Source: Streptomyces sp. TSRI0281
GTDB lineage: Bacteria; Actinomycetota; Actinomycetes; Streptomycetales; Streptomycetaceae
Reading direction: 5' to 3'
Length of the DNA stretch: 64,000 bases
NCBI RefSeq assembly: GCF_001905125.1
Contig: NZ_LWLE01000034.1
Location: 186,001 to 250,000, forward strand
The position numbers were made by a program, and so were the translations under genes. Positions 34,043-42,959 of this stretch are shown here, in pieces (the first letter of the stretch is position 1; the number at the start of each line of letters is the position of its first letter). The notes under the pieces were generated by a model that saw only the letters and a list, made by a program, of their open reading frames with translations, was not told the origin of the DNA and made no database searches.

Positions 34043-34199
34043 GTGTTCGAATTTGATCGAGACGCGACCACTAACGACTTCACGAACATCACTCGTTGAT
34101 CTAAACAATCACAAAAAAAGTCCGTGACATCAGCCGGATCGTGCGACACACCGATCCAATTGGCGGATACCTCCGCGCAAACCCCTCTACGGTGTGAGC

Positions 34200-35408
34200 G
34201 TGAGCAGCAGCGGCCTGATCTACGCAGTCATCGTCGGGGCCTGGGCCGCCTACTTGGTGCCGATGTGGCTCCGCAGGCAGGACGAGCTCAACGAAGCCCG
34301 TCCGACGGAACGCTTCAGTACCGCCATCCGGCTGCTGTCCGGACGGGCGGCAATGGAGCGCCGATACGCCAGGGAGCTGCGGGAGCGCACTGCCGAGGAG
34401 GCGGGGCCCGACGTCGACCCGGACGCGGAAACGGACCGAATGGAATCCGTGGACGTCCGGGCCTTTGCCGCGCCTCCGGCGCATACCGAAGCCCGGATGC
34501 ACGATCCGGCGCACGCTCCCGATCGTTCTCCCGGCCATCCGGCGGACCGCCAGGCGCCCGACCACCACATTTCCGGCCACCAGACGTCCGAGCGGCAGGT
34601 ATCGGAGCGTCAGGCGAAGGACCGTCCCGAGTCGGCGCGCCCGCCCCAGCAGCGCGCGCGCACCAGCGGTGCCGACGCCGAGCGCGCACGCCGGGCCCAG
34701 CGCTCGCAGGTGCTGGCCCGCCGCAGACGTACCACCGTCGTCCTGTTCATGGCCTTCACGCTCGGTGCGGTCGTCGCGGCGGTCGGCGGTCTCCGCTTCC
34801 TGTGGGCGCCCGCCGTGCCCGCCGTGCTGCTGAGCACGTACATCGTGCATCTGCGCTCCCAGGAGCGACGCCGGTTCGCGTTCACCATGGACCGCCGCCG
34901 GGCCGAGGTCGCGGCGCAGCGGCTGCGGGAGAACCGCCCGCGCAGGCATCAGCCCTCGGCGCCGGCCCCCGCCGAGCCCGACGAGGAGCCCGAAGCGCAC
35001 CGCTCCCAGCCGGAACCCGCACCCACGGTCTCCCCGCAGGAGGCCGGACGCCGCGCCCTCGTCGAGCAGACGGACCACGCGGAGTGGGTGGACCAGCAGC
35101 GCGAACGCGGGCGGGTCCAGGGCGACAGCTGGGAGCCCGTCCCGGTCCCGCTCCCCACCTACGTCACCGCCCCGGTGGCCCCGCGCGCCACGGGCGGTGT
35201 GGAGGTCGGCGACCCGGAGACGTGGAGCGCGGCCCGCTCCAGCACGGCCGAGCCCACCCAGACGGGCACCTCGCACCCCACCGTCCCCCCGGTGGACCCG
35301 GCGCCCCGCCAGCGTACGAACCAGTCCCGCCGCACCCGCGACCGAGGCAGGACCCCTCTCTTCGACCAGTACGACGACGAGGACCGGCCCCGTGCCGCCA
35401 ACGAGTGA
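34200..35408 (+). CDS. glpR: GlpR-like membrane protein (putative Glp receptor)
   Basis: 402 residues. A short N-terminal hydrophobic helix (SSSGLIYAVIVGAWAAYLVPMWLRRQDEL) is followed by a disordered His/Gln/Arg-rich region, a pair of helices (TTVVLFMAFTLGAVVAAVGGLRFLWAPAVPAVLLSTYIVHL) and a long charged Pro-rich C-terminus ending DQYDDEDRPRAANE. The N-terminus and the rimJ-glpR order fit GlpR of C. glutamicum, which recruits Glp to the septum. GTG 34200 is chosen; GTG 34194 is also possible. The 157 bp upstream are unusually AT-rich and probably hold its promoter. Confidence 0.78.
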   Translation: MSSSGLIYAVIVGAWAAYLVPMWLRRQDELNEARPTERFSTAIRLLSGRAAMERRYARELRERTAEEAGPDVDPDAETDRMESVDVRAFAAPPAHTEARMHDPAHAPDRSPGHPADRQAPDHHISGHQTSERQVSERQAKDRPESARPPQQRARTSGADAERARRAQRSQVLARRRRTTVVLFMAFTLGAVVAAVGGLRFLWAPAVPAVLLSTYIVHLRSQERRRFAFTMDRRRAEVAAQRLRENRPRRHQPSAPAPAEPDEEPEAHRSQPEPAPTVSPQEAGRRALVEQTDHAEWVDQQRERGRVQGDSWEPVPVPLPTYVTAPVAPRATGGVEVGDPETWSAARSSTAEPTQTGTSHPTVPPVDPAPRQRTNQSRRTRDRGRTPLFDQYDDEDRPRAANE

Positions 35409-35494
35409 GACACCTCGAACCGCGACTCGGCTGACCAGCGGGGACCGGATTTCCGAGCACCCCGGTGGGGGTGCTAAAGTTTCACTCGTTGCAA

Positions 35495-35568
35495 GGGCCT
35501 GTGGCGCAGTCTGGTAGCGCACCTCGTTCGCATCGAGGGGGTCTGGGGTTCAAATCCCCACAGGTCCA
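35495..35568 (+). tRNA. tRNA-Ala (anticodon CGC)
   Basis: A complete cloverleaf. The acceptor GGGCCTG pairs with CAGGTCC and has the alanine identity pair G3:U70; the anticodon stem CCTCG/CGAGG has loop TTCGCAT (anticodon CGC, reads GCG); the T arm contains GGTTCAAATCC. The 3' CCA is not encoded. Confidence 0.95.
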
Positions 35569-35596
35569 CATTGCACAACTGTTCTTGAGGTAACTC

Positions 35597-35654
35597 GGGA
35601 ATGGTGACGAAATCCCGTCCGATCGTTCAGATCGGGCGGGATTTCGTCGTTCCC
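35597..35654 (+). terminator. Strong terminator after tRNA-Ala
   Basis: A 19-bp stem (GACGAAATCCCGTCCGATC at 35606-35624 with 35630-35648, one G-U pair) and a 5-nt loop, extended by an outer GGGAA/TTCCC pairing. Confidence 0.85.
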
Positions 35655-35847
35655 GGAGCCCCGGGTTCCGAGACCGGGTCCGGCTCGGTGGTTCCGGAGG
35701 CGGCGTACCTCTCAAGTGGCTTGCTCCGTGGTCCGGGTACTGCGGTTGTCCGACGCGGAAGTCCTCATCCGGGCCGATGCCCTGCGGCGCGGGTGTTGAA
35801 AGGGTGGCTCCGGCAAACACGCGTTTGTCCGACCGAGGGGAAGATCC

Positions 35848-37071
35848 GTGTCACGTCGTTCGACCTGCGCTGTCGTCGCAGCACTCTGCCTGGCGTTGGC
35901 CGCGCCGACCGCTTCCGCCGCTTCCGCTCCTGCTACTTCCGCTCCGGCCACTTCCACTTCTGCCGGTTCGGCCTCGCGGCACGGTGTGGATGCCCGGCAA
36001 CTCGCCCTGGAGGCGCTGACCGGCGCCAACGCGGTGTCCGCCATCGCCGAGGTCCGTGACCGCGGCGGGGTGTGGCGGGGGACCACGGGGGTGTCCGATC
36101 TGGTGGGGGAGGCGCCCGTGCGGGGTGACGGCCGGTTCCGCATAGGCAGCGTCACCAAGATGTTCGTCGCCGCCACCACACTCCAACTGGTCGGCGAGCA
36201 CCGGCTCGGACTGGAGGACTCCGTGGAGAGTCACCTGCCGGGACTGGTCCCCGGCGGGCAGAACATCACTGTCCGTCAGCTGCTCAACCATCGCACCGGG
36301 CTGTTCGACGTCATCAACGAGTCCACCGAGATCTTTCCCGCCCCCGACGACCCGGACGGCTTCCGGAACTGGATCGCGCGGGGCGGGCTGAACCGCACGT
36401 TCACCCAGCGCGAGCTGGTGACCAAATCCGTCGCCCACCCGCCCCACTTCGAACCGGGTGCGCAATGGGCGTACTCCAACACCAACTTCAGCATCCTCGG
36501 GCTGATCATCGAAGAGGTCACCGGACACTCCTACGCGCAGGAGATCCGGCGGCGGATCCTGCGTCCGCTCGGGATGACGAAGACCAGCCTGCCCGGCGCC
36601 TCCGCGACGATCCCCGGCCCGCACGCCCACGGGTACTGGACCACCGTCGACGGCGTCGGCACCCCGGACGTCATCAAGACCGATGTCGACGTCACCCGTC
36701 ACAACGCCTCGTGGGCGGGCTCCGGCGGCGAGATGATCTCCACCACCGACGACCTGGTCCGCTTCGAGAAGGCCCTGCTGCGCGGGAAACTGCTGCGGCC
36801 CGAGCAGCAGCGCGAGATGACCACGATGCTCCGGACCGATCCGGACTCCGACCGGCTGGAGTACGGCATGGGCCTGGCCCGCACACCCCTGTCCTGCACC
36901 ACGGTGACCGGGCACTCCGGCGCCGTCCTCGGCTACGGCACCCACCTCTGGGGCACGGCCGACCGGCAGGTCGCCCTGTCCTACACCCCGCGCGGCGACA
37001 CCAAGGAGCAGGCGGCACAGAGCAAGGCGGTCGGCGGGTTCCTCGAAGCCGCCTTCTGCGGCTCCCGCTGA
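35848..37071 (+). CDS. Secreted serine hydrolase, DD-peptidase/beta-lactamase class C fold
   Basis: 407 residues with a Sec signal (SRRSTCAVVAALCLALAAPTASAAS), an Ala/Ser/Thr linker and the penicillin-binding fold. Catalytic motifs: SVTK (SxxK), YSNTN (YxN) and GHSGAV (HxG). It resembles Streptomyces R61-type D-alanyl-D-alanine carboxypeptidases. Its start follows GGGGAAG. The roughly 190 bp between the tRNA terminator and this gene hold no other gene. Esterase activity is an alternative. Confidence 0.9.
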   Translation: MSRRSTCAVVAALCLALAAPTASAASAPATSAPATSTSAGSASRHGVDARQLALEALTGANAVSAIAEVRDRGGVWRGTTGVSDLVGEAPVRGDGRFRIGSVTKMFVAATTLQLVGEHRLGLEDSVESHLPGLVPGGQNITVRQLLNHRTGLFDVINESTEIFPAPDDPDGFRNWIARGGLNRTFTQRELVTKSVAHPPHFEPGAQWAYSNTNFSILGLIIEEVTGHSYAQEIRRRILRPLGMTKTSLPGASATIPGPHAHGYWTTVDGVGTPDVIKTDVDVTRHNASWAGSGGEMISTTDDLVRFEKALLRGKLLRPEQQREMTTMLRTDPDSDRLEYGMGLARTPLSCTTVTGHSGAVLGYGTHLWGTADRQVALSYTPRGDTKEQAAQSKAVGGFLEAAFCGSR

Positions 37072-37108
37072 TCCCGGACTGTCAGTGCCGGGTGCCAGAC
37101 TCGCGCGT

Positions 37109-37570
37109 ATGAGAAACGACGTGCGGCTCAGGGATGTCGAGGAAGCCGACCTGGAAGTGTTCCTCGCCTACGAGCACGAGGCGGAGGCGGCGCGCCGGTC
37201 GGCGTTCGCTCCCCGCGAGCGGGAGGCGTTCATGACCCACTGGGTCACGAAGGTGCTCGGGGATCCCACCGTTCTCGTGCAGACGGTCACCGTGGACGGC
37301 GAGACGGCCGGGAACATCGTGGCCTGGTGGGACGAGCACCGGCGCTTCACGGGGTACTGGCTCGGTGCCCGCTACTGGGGCCGGGGCATAGGAACCGAAG
37401 CGCTGACCCGGTTCCTGGAACGGGAGCCGAACCGCCCGCTCTTCGCGGACCCCGTCGCCGGGAACACCGGCTCGGTCCGGCTGTTGGAGAAGTGCGGCTT
37501 CCGGCGGGTCGAGACGGTACGCGACGGTGAGCACGAGCACATCGTGCTCGTGCTCGACGGCGCCTCCTGA
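37109..37570 (+). CDS. GNAT family N-acetyltransferase
   Basis: 153 residues. VRLRDVEEADLEVFLAYEHE opens the fold, and GYWLGARYWGRGIGTEALTRFL is the acetyl-CoA-binding Q/RxxGxG/A segment (R-G-I-G-T). NTGSVRLLEKCGFRRVET completes motif B. It starts at ATG 37109, 38 bp after the serine hydrolase gene. The substrate is unknown. Confidence 0.88.
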   Translation: MRNDVRLRDVEEADLEVFLAYEHEAEAARRSAFAPREREAFMTHWVTKVLGDPTVLVQTVTVDGETAGNIVAWWDEHRRFTGYWLGARYWGRGIGTEALTRFLEREPNRPLFADPVAGNTGSVRLLEKCGFRRVETVRDGEHEHIVLVLDGAS

Positions 37571-37627
37571 CCGTGGGCGAGCGGTCCGGGGCCCGGGGTG
37601 CGGGCCGGCTCTGGCATGATCCGGGCG

Positions 37628-38446
37628 ATGACCCGGATTCCGGACTGTGTCGTGTGTGGTGGAACGGTCGCCCCTGACGGGCGTTGCTGGCATTGCGGTG
37701 CGGTACAGCCCGCCTTCCGCTCCCATCTGGAGCTCACGGCGGACGACGGTGCGGCCGGGGTCAGCGACCGGGGCAGGCGGCGCGAGATCAACGCCGATGC
37801 CATGGCGCTGACCAGGACGGGCGGATGGACGGTCGGTGTCGTCTGTGACGGGGTGTCCATGTCTCCCCGGTCCGAGCGGGCCGCTCAGGTCGCGGCCGAG
37901 GTCGGCGCGCACGCGATCGTGGAGGGGCTGGCCGCGGGCGTGGTGCCGGAAGTCGCGCTCGGTGAGGCCGCCGCCCGTGCCGGGCGCGCGGTCGCGGCCC
38001 TCGCGGCGTCGGTGGACGCCGCACCGGCGTGTACGTACGTCGCGGGCATCGCGGGCCCGGAGGGCATCTGGAGCGCGTGGATCGGCGACAGCCGCGCCTA
38101 CTGGCTGCCGGACCGGGGGCCGGGCAAGCGGCTGACGGAGGACGACACCGGTGAGCACGACGCTCTCGCGGCCTGGCTGGGGGCGGGCGCCGATGAACCC
38201 GTGGCCCGTATCCGCAGCTACCGGCCGCGGGAGCCGGGCTGTCTGCTGCTCTGCACGGACGGGCTGACACGCTGTCTGCCCGATCCCGAAGGGCTGCGGG
38301 CCGTGCTCTCGCGTCGGCGTACCGGGTCCCCGGCCGGCGGCGGACTCCTCGACAGCGCACGCGCGTTGCTCGGGCACGCTCTCGATGCCGGTGGGCACGA
38401 CAACATCACCGCGCTGCTCATCCCCGTCCCGGCCGACGGGGTCTGA
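37628..38446 (+). CDS. PP2C-type phosphatase with N-terminal zinc ribbon
   Basis: 272 residues. Residues 7-23 form a Cys4 ribbon (CVVCGGTVAPDGRCWHCG). The PP2C domain follows: GVSDRGRRREINADA (GxxRxxNxDA form), VGVVCDGVSMS (metal Asp), WIGDSRAYWL, LLLCTDGLTRC and GHDNITALLI. All metal-binding Asp positions appear kept. It starts at ATG 37628 with no kinase gene adjacent. The partner of the zinc ribbon is unknown. Confidence 0.88.
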   Translation: MTRIPDCVVCGGTVAPDGRCWHCGAVQPAFRSHLELTADDGAAGVSDRGRRREINADAMALTRTGGWTVGVVCDGVSMSPRSERAAQVAAEVGAHAIVEGLAAGVVPEVALGEAAARAGRAVAALAASVDAAPACTYVAGIAGPEGIWSAWIGDSRAYWLPDRGPGKRLTEDDTGEHDALAAWLGAGADEPVARIRSYRPREPGCLLLCTDGLTRCLPDPEGLRAVLSRRRTGSPAGGGLLDSARALLGHALDAGGHDNITALLIPVPADGV

Positions 38447-38601
38447 GCCGCTCCGCGAGCCCTTCGGGGGGCGAGGGCACGGACGGGCTCCACAGGCCCT
38501 CGCCTACGCTGGTGCAGCTCACCCGTGTTCCCGGTGCCCGTGGGGCACCCCGTATCGGGGGAGCCCATCCCGCCCGCGATTGCCGCACGGAGGAGCGTCC
38601 T

Positions 38602-39387
38602 GTGACTGCCGACCTGCCCCACCCCTGGATCGACACCGGCAAGCCGCACCCGGCACGCGTCTACGACTGGCTCCTGGGCGGCAAGGACAACTATCCCGTG
38701 GACCAGGAAGTGGGCGAGAAGCTGCCCGCCGAGGCGCGGGCCAACGCGGCGCGGAACCGGGCCTTCATGCACCGGGCCACCGGCTGGCTGGCGCACCGGG
38801 GCATCGACCAGTTCCTCGACATCGGCACCGGCATTCCCACCGCGCCGAATCTGCACCAGATCGTCCAGGCCATCACGCCCTCGGCGCGGATCGTCTACGC
38901 CGACAACGACCCCATCGTCCTGCGCCATGCCGAGGCCCTGCTGATCAGCAGCCCCGAAGGTGCCACCGACTACATCCACGCCGACGTCCGGCAGCCCGGG
39001 GCGATCCTCGAACGCGCCCGTGAGCTGCTGGACTTCGACCGGCCCGTCGCCCTGTCGCTGATCGCGCTCATGCATTTCCTCCCGGACGAGGAGGACCCGT
39101 ACCGCATCACCCGTACGCTCCTCGGCGCCCTGGCCCCGGGCAGCTTCCTGGTGTTCTCGCACGGCACCGCCGACCAGCACCCGGAGCTGCGTCAGGAGAC
39201 CGAGAAGGCGTACCGCAAGGGGGCCATCGCCCTGCGGATGCGTACCCGCGCCGAGGTCGAGCCGTTCTTCGAGGGACTGGATCTCGTCGCGCCGGGGCTG
39301 GTGCCCGCCGCCGAGTGGTATCAGGAGGAGCCCGCGCCGGAGAAGGAGCGCAGCGGGTTCTACGTGGGTGTCGCACGCGTGCGCTGA
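38602..39387 (+). CDS. SAM-dependent methyltransferase (DUF574 family)
   Basis: 261 residues. KPHPARVYDWLLGGKDNYPVDQ at the N-terminus and FLDIGTGIPTAPNLHQIVQ (SAM-binding glycine loop) are hallmarks of the actinobacterial S-adenosyl methyltransferase family. YADNDPIVLRHAEALL provides the acidic ribose-binding site. GTG 38602 follows GGAGGAG by 6 nt. The natural substrate is unknown; these genes occur in many copies per Streptomyces genome. Confidence 0.9.
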   Translation: MTADLPHPWIDTGKPHPARVYDWLLGGKDNYPVDQEVGEKLPAEARANAARNRAFMHRATGWLAHRGIDQFLDIGTGIPTAPNLHQIVQAITPSARIVYADNDPIVLRHAEALLISSPEGATDYIHADVRQPGAILERARELLDFDRPVALSLIALMHFLPDEEDPYRITRTLLGALAPGSFLVFSHGTADQHPELRQETEKAYRKGAIALRMRTRAEVEPFFEGLDLVAPGLVPAAEWYQEEPAPEKERSGFYVGVARVR

Positions 39388-39443
39388 ACCGCGGGCGCCA
39401 TGACCGGGAGTACGGGACCGCGGCAGTGGGGAGGGGGGACGGT

Positions 39444-40244
39444 ATGGAATTCGTGACCGGGCAGGGCAGCTCCCTCGCGTACGACGACCGGGGGCCGTCC
39501 GACGGCCTGCCGGTCGTCCTGGTGCACGGGCACCCGTTCAACCGGACGATGTGGAATCCGCAGGCCGAGGCGCTGGTACGGGCCGGGCACCGGGTGATCG
39601 CGGCGGATCTGCGCGGATACGGCGACAGCGAGGTCGTCCCGGGCCGCACCCTCCTCGCCGACTTCGCCGACGACACCGCCGAGCTGCTCGACCACGTGGG
39701 TGTCGGCCGTGCGGTGGTCGGCGGGCTGTCCATGGGCGGGCAGATCGCCATGGAGTTCCACCGGCTGCACGGGGCACGGGTGGCCGCGCTGGTGCTCGCC
39801 GACACCTCGCCGGTCGCCGAGACCGAGGACGGCAAGGTCTTCCGCAACAGGCTGGCCGACCGGCTGCTCGCCGAAGGGATGGACGGTTACGCCGCCGAGG
39901 TCATCGACAGGATGGTCGCCCCGTACAACGTGACGGGGCTGCCCGATGTCGCCGCGCAGGTCCTGGGCATGATGCGGGCGACCGCCCCGGAGGGGGCCGC
40001 GGCCGCGCTGCGGGGCCGGGCGGAGCGGCCCGACCACCGCGAGTCGCTGGCCGGGGCCCGGGTGCCCGTCCTGATCGTCGTCGGCGCGGACGACACCTAT
40101 ACGCCGGTCCCGGACGCGGAGGCCATGCACCGGCTGGTTCCGCACTCCGAGCTCGTCGTCGTCGGACGGGCCGGCCACATGCCCAACCTGGAACGGCCCG
40201 AGGAGTTCAACGCCGCGCTGCTGGAGTTTCTCGCGCGGCTGTGA
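39444..40244 (+). CDS. Alpha/beta hydrolase
   Basis: 266 residues. VVLVHGHPFNRTMW (oxyanion loop), GLSMGGQIAMEF (nucleophile Ser in GxSxG), VGADDTYTPV (acid) and GRAGHMPNLERPEEF (catalytic His) are all present. ATG 39444 follows GGAGGGGGG. It is convergent with a GNAT gene. The substrate is unknown. Confidence 0.88.
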   Translation: MEFVTGQGSSLAYDDRGPSDGLPVVLVHGHPFNRTMWNPQAEALVRAGHRVIAADLRGYGDSEVVPGRTLLADFADDTAELLDHVGVGRAVVGGLSMGGQIAMEFHRLHGARVAALVLADTSPVAETEDGKVFRNRLADRLLAEGMDGYAAEVIDRMVAPYNVTGLPDVAAQVLGMMRATAPEGAAAALRGRAERPDHRESLAGARVPVLIVVGADDTYTPVPDAEAMHRLVPHSELVVVGRAGHMPNLERPEEFNAALLEFLARL

Positions 40245-40284
40245 GCGGCGGTCGCGGTGGTCGCGGTGGTCGTGGCCGCGGTCG

Positions 40285-40773
40285 TCAGGACTCCTGGAGC
40301 GGCTTGGCGAAGCACCTGCTGCTCTCGTACGTGCGGTAGTGGCCGAATTTCGCGCACGGCAGGTAGCCGCTGGAGGTGTAGAGGGCTATCGCCTCGGGCT
40401 GCCGGTCGCCCGTCTCCAGGACCATCCGCGTGCGGCCCGCCGCCCGCGCGTCGTCCTCCAGCGCGGCGAGGATGCGGCGCGCCAGTCCGTGGCCGCGCGC
40501 CTCACCTATGACGTACATCCGCTTGATCTCGGCGTCGCCGTCGGAGTAGCCCTCCGCGTTCCGCTCCTGGGGGCGCCAGCCGCCGGTGGCCACGGGGCGG
40601 TCCATGGTGTCGTAGGCGAGGAGATACAGGCCGTTCGGCGGATCGAACATGGCGGCGTCGAGCGGTGTGGCATCGCCCTCGGCGTCCCCGTAGAGCGCGG
40701 TGTATTCGAGCTGCACCTGGCCGTTGAGTTTGACGGCGTCGGGGTGATCGAAAGGCCGCTGCTGGATATTCAT
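40285..40773 (-). CDS. GNAT family N-acetyltransferase
   Basis: 162 residues. A typical small GNAT with the acetyl-CoA site MYVIGEARGHGLARRILAALE (R-G-H-G-L-A) and MVLETGDRQPEAIALYTSSGY. ATG 40773 is chosen (MNIQQRPFDHPDAVKLN); ATG 40782 would add three residues. It is divergent from xthA across 50 bp. Confidence 0.88.
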   Translation of the reverse strand: MNIQQRPFDHPDAVKLNGQVQLEYTALYGDAEGDATPLDAAMFDPPNGLYLLAYDTMDRPVATGGWRPQERNAEGYSDGDAEIKRMYVIGEARGHGLARRILAALEDDARAAGRTRMVLETGDRQPEAIALYTSSGYLPCAKFGHYRTYESSRCFAKPLQES

Positions 40774-40823
40774 ACGGGGCATGGTACATGTATGCGGTAC
40801 TTTGATGTCGATATGGTGCCTGA

Positions 40824-41639
40824 ATGCTCAATGTGACCACCGTAAATGTCAATGGACTCCGGGCCGCCGCCAAGAAGGGCTTCGTCGAGTGGCTCGCGAC
40901 GACCGACGCCGATGTGATCTGCCTCCAGGAGGTCCGCGCCGAACCGCAGCAGCTGCCCGCGGAGGTGCGCAAACCGGAGGGCTGGCACACCGTGCACGCT
41001 CCCGCCGCCGCCAAGGGGCGGGCCGGGGTCTCCCTCTATACGCGGCAGGAGCCGGAGCGGGTGCAGATCGGCTTCGGCGGCTTCGGGGCCGCCGGGAGCG
41101 AGGAGTTCGACACGAGTGGGCGGTACGCCGAGATCGACCTGCCCGGCATCACGGTCGCCAGCCTCTATCTGCCCTCCGGTGAGGTCGGCACCGAGCGGCA
41201 GGACGAGAAGGAGCGCTTCATGGCCGCCTTCCTGCCGTATCTGCGGGGACTCAAAGGGCGGGCCGCCGCCGAGGGGCGGGAGGTGGTGGTCTGCGGCGAC
41301 TGGAACATCGCCCACCAGGAGGCGGACCTCAAGAACTGGAAGTCCAACAAGAAGAACTCCGGTTTCCTCCCCGAGGAGCGGGAGTGGCTGACGCGGGTCA
41401 TCGACGACGCCGCCTACGTGGACGTGGTGCGGGCGCTCCACCCTGACGTCGAGGGGCCGTACAGCTGGTGGTCCTACCGAGGGCGGGCCTTCGACAACGA
41501 CGCCGGGTGGCGCATTGACCTTATCGTCAGTTCGCCTCGCCTGGCGGAGCGTGCGGTGAAGGCGTACGTGGAGAGGGCCGCGAGCCATGCGGAACGGTGG
41601 AGCGATCACGCGCCCGTGACTGCCGTCTTCGACCTGTAG
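40824..41639 (+). CDS. xthA: Exodeoxyribonuclease III with element-supplied 3' end
   Basis: A 271-residue EEP-fold nuclease for base-excision repair: VNVNGLRAAAKKG, CLQEVRAE (metal Glu), GDWNIAHQEADLKNW and the closing SDHAPV catalytic His. Codons up to about 41506 look native. From GWRIDLIVSSPRLAERAVKA onward the tail appears to come from an integrated element: a second, more family-typical 3' end (GWRIDYQL, then ATPGLAARAVKAWVERAATHEERWSDHAPV) lies 4.6 kb away beyond the integrase gene. The hybrid keeps the catalytic motif, so it should be active. Confidence 0.9.
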   Translation: MLNVTTVNVNGLRAAAKKGFVEWLATTDADVICLQEVRAEPQQLPAEVRKPEGWHTVHAPAAAKGRAGVSLYTRQEPERVQIGFGGFGAAGSEEFDTSGRYAEIDLPGITVASLYLPSGEVGTERQDEKERFMAAFLPYLRGLKGRAAAEGREVVVCGDWNIAHQEADLKNWKSNKKNSGFLPEEREWLTRVIDDAAYVDVVRALHPDVEGPYSWWSYRGRAFDNDAGWRIDLIVSSPRLAERAVKAYVERAASHAERWSDHAPVTAVFDL

Positions 41640-41706
41640 GGAGCGGCAGCGGAAAGCCCCATCCGGCTGTGCTGCTCGCCGTCGCCGGACGGGGTCGAGG
41701 TGGGTG

Positions 41707-41904
41707 TCACATTCGCTGTACGCCACTGGGCGAGACCAGCCACTCTCGACCCCCACCCTCGGGCCACAGGAACGCCGTGGGGCGCTTGCGGCGCTCACCG
41801 GGTGACTCGGCGGGGTCTTCGTAGTCACGGATCAGATCACGCATGATGCCGACCCGACCGGCGTCATCCCTGACCGGCTTGCCGATGTCCGCCCGGGTGA
41901 CCAT
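41707..41904 (-). CDS. Small conserved hypothetical protein
   Basis: 65 residues, soluble: DIGKPVRDDAGRVGIMRDLIRDYEDPAE, then RPTAFLWPEGGGREW. The pattern resembles small proteins found beside XRE regulators in Streptomyces mobile regions. Its ATG overlaps the stop of the preceding small gene (ATGA). Function is unknown. Confidence 0.6.
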   Translation of the reverse strand: MVTRADIGKPVRDDAGRVGIMRDLIRDYEDPAESPGERRKRPTAFLWPEGGGREWLVSPSGVQRM

Positions 41905-42098
41905 CAGTGCCCCTCGGGGTGGCGCCGCAGGTATACGTTGCAGTCGCTCACGGTCGTCCAGTCGCCCACGACGCGAGCACGGCCCCGTACGGCCGCGAGC
42001 TCAGCGCAACCCGCGCACCCCTCGGCTGGGTCCGGCTCCCGCTCCAGGTTCAGCGGCAGTTCGATCGGCGGAGTGCTGTATCGCGTGGGCTCACTCAT
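41904..42098 (-). CDS. Small Cys-containing hypothetical protein
   Basis: 64 residues. It contains EGCAGCAELAAVRGRARVVGDWTTVSDCNVYLRRH, with a CxxC and a third Cys that could bind metal. It forms a two-gene unit with the gene after it and is divergent from the XRE gene across 115 bp. Function is unknown. Confidence 0.6.
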   Translation of the reverse strand: MSEPTRYSTPPIELPLNLEREPDPAEGCAGCAELAAVRGRARVVGDWTTVSDCNVYLRRHPEGH

Positions 42099-42213
42099 GG
42101 CGCGATGGTCGCGCCGGTCACCAGGACGAAGGAACCTCGTACGTTTCCCACTTCAGGACGTCCCATCGCATGTAGAACGTCCCTAGGAAGTCTGGAACCG
42201 AGAGGGCGCAAGC

Positions 42214-42954
42214 ATGTCGAACGAGCGACTTCGAGCCGTCATGGAGGCCCGTGGCTGGACGCACGCCGCCCTGGCCGGTGTCACGGGTGTCGACCCCAAG
42301 TCCGTGGAGCGGTGGGTCAATCTCGGGCGTACTCCGCGCCGGGCCACCGCGCTGGCGGCGGCGGAAGCACTCAGGGAGGACGTGCATGCCCTGTGGCCGG
42401 CACTTCGGCAGGCACGCGCCGCACGCGCCGTCAGCCCTGAACTCGTCACCCTGTACGGACAGCGGGCGGATCTCCCCGTGTCGGTCTTCGTGGATCTCCT
42501 CTCCCAGGCGCGACAGCGAATCGACGTGCTGGTGTACGCGGCCGTCTTCCTGCATGAGGCGTACCCCCGCCTCAACGATCTCCTGCGTGAACGAGCCGAC
42601 GAAGGCTGCACGATCCGCATCGCGGTGGGTGACGCCGACGACCCCAACGTCCAGCAGCGCGGACGGGAAGAGAAGTTCGGCCACGGCATCGAATCCCGCT
42701 GCCGTCTCGCACTCCTGCATTACCGACCCCTCGCAGGCGTGCCGGGCATCGAGCTGCGCACGCACGGAACGGCCCTCTACAACAGTCTGTACCGCGCCGA
42801 CGATCAGATGCTGGTCAACGCACACGTGTGGGGAGTCAACGCCTACGGCGCGCCCGTGTGGCATCTGCGGCGCCACGGCGACGGGGGCATGTTCGACACC
42901 TACGCGGGGAGCTTCGACGCCGTATGGGACACGGCGCGCCTCGTGGAAGGGTGA
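42214..42954 (+). CDS. XRE-type HTH regulator fused to PLD-like domain
   Basis: 246 residues. The N-terminal HTH (LRAVMEARGWTHAALAGVTGVDPKSVERWVNLGR) is followed from about residue 90 by a phospholipase D-like fold: RIDVLVYAAVFLHE, CTIRIAVGDADDP, ELRTHGTALYNSLYRADDQMLVN and FDTYAGSFDAVWDTA. The HxK catalytic pair of active PLD enzymes is not intact, so a sensor role is more likely than catalysis. It lies 5 bp before the NUDIX gene inside the element and probably regulates it. Confidence 0.8.
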   Translation: MSNERLRAVMEARGWTHAALAGVTGVDPKSVERWVNLGRTPRRATALAAAEALREDVHALWPALRQARAARAVSPELVTLYGQRADLPVSVFVDLLSQARQRIDVLVYAAVFLHEAYPRLNDLLRERADEGCTIRIAVGDADDPNVQQRGREEKFGHGIESRCRLALLHYRPLAGVPGIELRTHGTALYNSLYRADDQMLVNAHVWGVNAYGAPVWHLRRHGDGGMFDTYAGSFDAVWDTARLVEG

Positions 42955-42959
42955 GCGGC

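Noticed and set aside
35495..35568. tRNA-Ala as an integration site
   Set aside because: No integrase or duplicated tRNA 3' end follows; an ordinary terminator and a housekeeping-type gene do.
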